A stretch of 64,000 nt of DNA, taken from positions 1 through 64,000 of the forward strand of contig NZ_JAEVHF010000003.1 of NCBI RefSeq assembly GCF_018263925.1, in the 5' to 3' direction. The notes under the pieces are model-generated. The model saw only the letters and a list, made by a program, of their open reading frames with translations. It did no database searches and was not told the origin of the DNA. Made by a program: the position numbers and the translations under genes. Origin of the DNA: Kistimonas asteriae. Its GTDB lineage: Bacteria; Pseudomonadota; Gammaproteobacteria; Pseudomonadales; Endozoicomonadaceae. Within the stretch, counting starts at the first letter, position 1, and each line of letters opens with the position of its first letter. Below are positions 60,432-64,000 of this stretch, one piece after another.

Positions 60432-61457
60432 TCAATCCAGCTTTTTCTCAAGTTCCTTGAGACGTCTGGCCATATCATCCAGCTGACGGAACCGCACGGT
60501 ATTCTTGCGCCATTCACGCACCGGCATACAACCGACAGAACCAGAGGAATATTGCCCAGGCTTCAGGATGGATTTAGTGACCATCGCCATTCCCGCCAGA
60601 TGCACGCCATCGGTAACTTCCAGATGACCGGCAATACCACAACCGCCGGCAATAATACAGTTGCGGCCGATTTTGGTACTGCCCGATATACCGGTACAAC
60701 CAGCAATCGCCGTCTTGTCCCCAATGACCACATTATGGGCAATATGCACATGGTTATCGATAATCACACCATGACCGATCATCGTATCCGCAAGTGCACC
60801 ACGATCAATGGCTGAGTTGGCGCCAATCTCAACATCATCACCGACGACGACACCACCCAATTGCGCAATCTTGACCCAGCTCTGGCCATCATGGGCAAAT
60901 CCAAAGCCATCCGAACCCAGCACGGCACCGCTGTGCAGTATACAGCGGTCACCAACGACAACACCGTGACAAATGGTAACGTTAGGATTTAGAACCGTAT
61001 CCTTCCCGATAATACTGTTACGACCGATGACAGAACCGGCACCAATTCTGGCACCGGCAGCCACAGAAGCCCCTGCCTCAATCGTCACCTGCGGCCCAAT
61101 ACTGGCCTCAGGGCTGACCACTGCCGTTTCATCAACCCAGGCCGTCGGATGAACAACGTATTCGACCGGCTCAGGTTCAAACAGGCGGGAGACACGGGCA
61201 TACCCCAGGTAGGGATCCTTCATGACCAGAGCATTACCTTCGTACTTCTCTGCCATTTCCGGACTCAATAGTACGGCAGAAGCTTCTGTACCCGACAGGA
61301 ACTTCTCATAGGCCGGATTGGACAGGAAGGTGAGCGCACCCCTGCCCGCTTCCTGGAGCGTTGCGAGTCGATGGATCACAATGGTGCTATCACCCTGAAC
61401 ATCCGCGCAGAGAAATTCTGCCAGTTCGGCCAGAGTGAAGTGTTTTTCGGCTTTCAT
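60432..61457 (-). CDS. lpxD: UDP-3-O-(3-hydroxyacyl)glucosamine N-acyltransferase
   Basis: This protein of about 341 residues has an N-terminal uridine-binding domain (FTLAELAEFLCADVQGD; SNPAYEKFLSGTEASAVL) and a hexapeptide-repeat beta helix with the active region VIIDNHVHIAHNVVIGDKTA, ending in a helix. It adds the N-linked hydroxyacyl chain in lipid A synthesis. ATG 61457 is preferred; a GTG at 61460 precedes it. It follows skp by 26 bp. Confidence 0.97.
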   Translation of the reverse strand: MKAEKHFTLAELAEFLCADVQGDSTIVIHRLATLQEAGRGALTFLSNPAYEKFLSGTEASAVLLSPEMAEKYEGNALVMKDPYLGYARVSRLFEPEPVEYVVHPTAWVDETAVVSPEASIGPQVTIEAGASVAAGARIGAGSVIGRNSIIGKDTVLNPNVTICHGVVVGDRCILHSGAVLGSDGFGFAHDGQSWVKIAQLGGVVVGDDVEIGANSAIDRGALADTMIGHGVIIDNHVHIAHNVVIGDKTAIAGCTGISGSTKIGRNCIIAGGCGIAGHLEVTDGVHLAGMAMVTKSILKPGQYSSGSVGCMPVREWRKNTVRFRQLDDMARRLKELEKKLD

Positions 61458-61483
61458 CACAGGATGTACTACTTTTCGTCTGC

Positions 61484-62005
61484 TTACTTCTGTTTGGCGG
61501 TCAGCCGGTTCAGCTTGTCGATAACCTTGCGGGTCACGTCATTTTCCGGCTTAACAAAGCGCGCTGCGGCACGTTCAATGACAACATCATACCCTTCGCT
61601 TTTGGCAACGGCCTGAATCGCCTCTTCCAGTTGTGGCTGCAATTTGGCGAGCTCTTTCTGGTCAGCTTCATTCTTTTCGACCTGAAGCTGGCGCGCCTGA
61701 TATTCCCAGTCTTCCTTCTTGCGACGCATTTCCAACTGCAGCTTGTTGCGCTCAGCCTCGCTCATCATAGGGCCTTCTTTATCAAGCTTGCCCATCAGCG
61801 TCTTGAATTGCGTTTCAAGCCCTTTCAGTTTATTGATTTGCTCACCAAACTGCTGCTCGGACACTTTGGCATATTGCTTTGCCGCGGCAGATTCCAGCAG
61901 CGCCATCTGAGAGTTGACCACTGCAACACGGTTAGGGGCTGCCGCCTGCGACAATGGGGCAACCAGAATCATGGCCAGCAGGGCGAATTTGATACTGCGC
62001 AACAT
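61484..62005 (-). CDS. skp: Periplasmic chaperone Skp/OmpH
   Basis: A 173-residue protein starts at ATG 62005, with AGGAG five bases upstream; the frame is open upstream to 62095 without a signal. The signal peptide is LRSIKFALLAMILVAPLSQAAA. The mature part is a long alpha-helical hairpin (KQYAKVSEQQFGEQINKLKG... LQLEMRRKKEDWEYQARQLQ), the tentacle of Skp. It carries unfolded outer-membrane proteins across the periplasm to BamA, encoded just upstream. Confidence 0.94.
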   Translation of the reverse strand: MLRSIKFALLAMILVAPLSQAAAPNRVAVVNSQMALLESAAAKQYAKVSEQQFGEQINKLKGLETQFKTLMGKLDKEGPMMSEAERNKLQLEMRRKKEDWEYQARQLQVEKNEADQKELAKLQPQLEEAIQAVAKSEGYDVVIERAAARFVKPENDVTRKVIDKLNRLTAKQK

Positions 62006-62091
62006 TGAAACTCCTGTTATTACCTGGTTCGATAGATTCATCCCTGCCGACAAACAACCTCTGTGCTTCAGCAAACGGGGTGAAACAACAA

Positions 62092-62117
62092 GCAAAAGGC
62101 AAGGCTACTGCCTTGCC
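62092..62117 (-). terminator. Terminator-like hairpin between bamA and skp
   Basis: GGCAAGGC (62098-62105) pairs with GCCTTGCC (62110-62117) with a four-base loop; on the minus strand a short TTTTG tract follows. It probably attenuates read-through from bamA into skp, giving uneven expression in the cluster. Confidence 0.6.
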
Positions 62118-62168
62118 TCGAAAAAGTCATCAGTTACTGATGAAACATCAGCTCACATCAGAACACGA

Positions 62169-64000
62169 TTAGAACGGCGCCCCAAGAGAGAACTGGAAGA
62201 CCTGAGTCTCGTCGTCATCCTTGTTATTGAGCGCTTTCGCCAGACTGAACGTCAACGGACCCAGCGGTGTAATCCAGGTCAGACCCACACCGGCGCTGTA
62301 GCGCAGGTCGCCAAAGGCTGGCTTGGAGCACATTTTGACCTGATCGTTGCCATTGCTGTCTTTTGAGGTACTACAGTCCGTATCAAAGACGTTACCGGCA
62401 TCCAGGAACAGGACGGTACGCATGGAGCGCTGATCCTTGACAAACGGCAGCGGGAATAGCAGTTCGACACCACCTTCCACCATGACATTACCACCAATCG
62501 GATCATAGTCACCATCCGACTGAAGCGCCCGTGGGCCCAGCGTGTTGTCCTTATAGCCGCGAATCGAGCCGAAACCACCGCCATAGAAATTCTCATAGAA
62601 CGGCAGCTGGCTGGTAGAACCGTATGCACCACCATAGCCCAGACGCGTATGGAAACGTACGGAATAATCTGACGCCACCGGGAAGAAGTACTGGCCACGA
62701 TAATGCAGCTTGTAGAAGTGAAGGTCACTGCCTGGCAGTGCGACTTCCATGGATACACCCTGAGAGTAGCCACGAGTTGGGAGCAAACCGTGGTTCAAGG
62801 TGGATTCAGACCAGCCAATCGTACCCTTGAAGTTCGTGAATTTATCGCCTTCTTTTTTCAGGAAGTCAGAGACAATCCACGCCGGATCATTACCTTCCTT
62901 GATCGTGGAACTTTCGATGCCCACACCAAAGTTGAGACTGGAGGTTTCGGATATCGGATAGCCAAAGGTCATATCCGCACCCATGGTATCAACGTTATAG
63001 TTGGTAACATCCGTCTCGTCGTAGTCCGTCTCACTGTAGTAGACGTTATAACCACGACTCACACCATCCACGGTGTAGAAGGGATCGGTAAAGCCGAAGC
63101 TATAGAGCTTACGGTATTTGCTGGTGTTGGCCGACAGCGACACACGGTTACCGGTACCCAGGAAATTGCTCTGACTGATAGAGCCACCCAGAATCAAGCC
63201 ATCACCCTGAGAGAAACCGATACTGGCGGTTATCGCACCGGAAGGCTGCTCTTCAACGGTATAGTTGACGTCCACCTGATCACTGGTACCAGGAACCGGT
63301 GTGGTTTCACTGGTGACCTCTTTGAAATAACCCAGTCGATTCAAACGAACCTTGGACTGCTCAATCTTGTATGTGGAAGCCGCTGCACCTTCCATCTGAC
63401 GCATTTCACGACGCAGCACCTCATCTTCCGTCTTGGTATTGCCCTGGAAGTTGATGCGGCGCACATAGGTACGACGGCCTGGCTCAACAAAGAACGTAAT
63501 ATCAACGGTATGATCTTCTTCGTTGGTCTGCGGAATTCCTGTCACGTTGGCAAACGCATAACCTTCACTACCCAGGCGCCGGGTTATCAGGTCTTCCGTT
63601 GTCGTGATTCGCTTACGGGAGAATGTCTGCCCGTCTTTCACCAACAGCAACGCCTTGACTTGCTCTTCAGGCACTACCAAATCACCCGCCAGTTTGACGT
63701 TCTTCACGCTGTATTTCTGGCCTTCATCCACATTGACCGTGATGTAGACGCTTTCCTTGTCCGGCGTGATGGAAACCTGGGTGGAATTGATATTGAAATT
63801 GATATAACCGCGATCCAGATACCATGAGCGTAACCGCTCAAGATCACCGGAAAGCTTTTCGCGGGAATACTTGTCGTCATTGGAGTAGAAGGAAAGCCAG
63901 CCAGAGGGTTTCAGCTCAAACAGATCCATCAGCTCTTCACTGTTGAATACCTTGTTGCCAACAATGTTGACATGCTGAATGGTGGAAACCTTGCCTTCCT
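62169..64000 (-). CDS. bamA: Outer-membrane assembly factor BamA (N-terminus outside window)
   Basis: About 610 codons of the 3' part are present; the frame continues off the right edge. Visible parts are the last POTRA domains (QHVNIVGNKVFNSEELMDLF; RRINFQGNTKTEDEVLRREM) and the 16-strand barrel, with the lid-lock loop IRGYKDNTLGPRAL (related to VRGF) and a C-terminal strand ending FQFSLGAPF. It inserts beta-barrel proteins into the outer membrane, including the TpsB and TolC-like proteins of this window. Confidence 0.96.
   Translation of the reverse strand, partial: EGKVSTIQHVNIVGNKVFNSEELMDLFELKPSGWLSFYSNDDKYSREKLSGDLERLRSWYLDRGYINFNINSTQVSITPDKESVYITVNVDEGQKYSVKNVKLAGDLVVPEEQVKALLLVKDGQTFSRKRITTTEDLITRRLGSEGYAFANVTGIPQTNEEDHTVDITFFVEPGRRTYVRRINFQGNTKTEDEVLRREMRQMEGAAASTYKIEQSKVRLNRLGYFKEVTSETTPVPGTSDQVDVNYTVEEQPSGAITASIGFSQGDGLILGGSISQSNFLGTGNRVSLSANTSKYRKLYSFGFTDPFYTVDGVSRGYNVYYSETDYDETDVTNYNVDTMGADMTFGYPISETSSLNFGVGIESSTIKEGNDPAWIVSDFLKKEGDKFTNFKGTIGWSESTLNHGLLPTRGYSQGVSMEVALPGSDLHFYKLHYRGQYFFPVASDYSVRFHTRLGYGGAYGSTSQLPFYENFYGGGFGSIRGYKDNTLGPRALQSDGDYDPIGGNVMVEGGVELLFPLPFVKDQRSMRTVLFLDAGNVFDTDCSTSKDSNGNDQVKMCSKPAFGDLRYSAGVGLTWITPLGPLTFSLAKALNNKDDDETQVFQFSLGAPF

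Overview
The window comes from a Gram-negative gammaproteobacterium. It carries an outer-membrane and lipid A assembly cluster in the usual gammaproteobacterial order (bamA-skp-lpxD-fabZ-lpxA-lpxB-rnhB-dnaE, all on the minus strand), a Ysc-type type III secretion operon, a type I secretion system with giant adhesins, and a two-partner secretion pair. Composition and gene content would suit a marine, animal-associated lineage such as Oceanospirillales/Endozoicomonadaceae. That placement is inference, and nothing in the window fixes the genus.

Layout. 1-23.3 kb (minus): two tandem giant repeat adhesins (the second runs off the left edge), a TolC-like outer membrane channel, a HlyD-like adaptor, an ABC exporter, and an L,D-transpeptidase. 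23.4-26.3 kb: a divergent pair, a long FabG-like reductase and a thiolase. 26.3-33.6 kb (plus): a CesT-type chaperone in its own transcription unit, then sctN-O-P-Q-R-S-T-U as one tightly packed operon, with a likely internal second product of sctQ. 33.7-34.3 kb: a Yip1-type membrane protein. 34.5-36.2 kb (plus): three translationally coupled genes (YedF-like, class V aminotransferase, DUF3343), a set linked to selenium/sulfur metabolism. 36.3-40.8 kb (minus): a TpsA/TpsB pair whose exoprotein appears to carry an N-formylglutamate-amidohydrolase-like domain. 41-43 kb (minus): a double-cubane-cluster reductase and its ATP-dependent activator. 43.4-45.5 kb (minus): a calpain-like cysteine protease, a candidate type III effector, with a small upstream partner. 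45.9-47.3 kb: aspartate ammonia-lyase. 47.4-53.6 kb: a periplasmic protein of unknown function, a FixJ-type response regulator, a receiver-like protein lacking the phospho-acceptor, exonuclease I, a PilZ-like protein and a lipoprotein. 53.7-64 kb: dnaE through bamA, with bamA cut by the right edge.

How it fits together. Much of the window deals with the cell surface and with delivering proteins outside the cell: type I adhesins, type III injection, two-partner secretion, and BamA/lipid A biogenesis. The metabolic islands (double-cubane reductase with YedF/DUF3343, AspA) point to facultatively anaerobic or fumarate-linked metabolism. The most unusual items are the TpsA protein with an enzyme-like passenger, placed between the two halves of the selenium/double-cubane gene set, and the calpain-like protease. 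No tRNA, rRNA, CRISPR array or insertion sequence was recognised.
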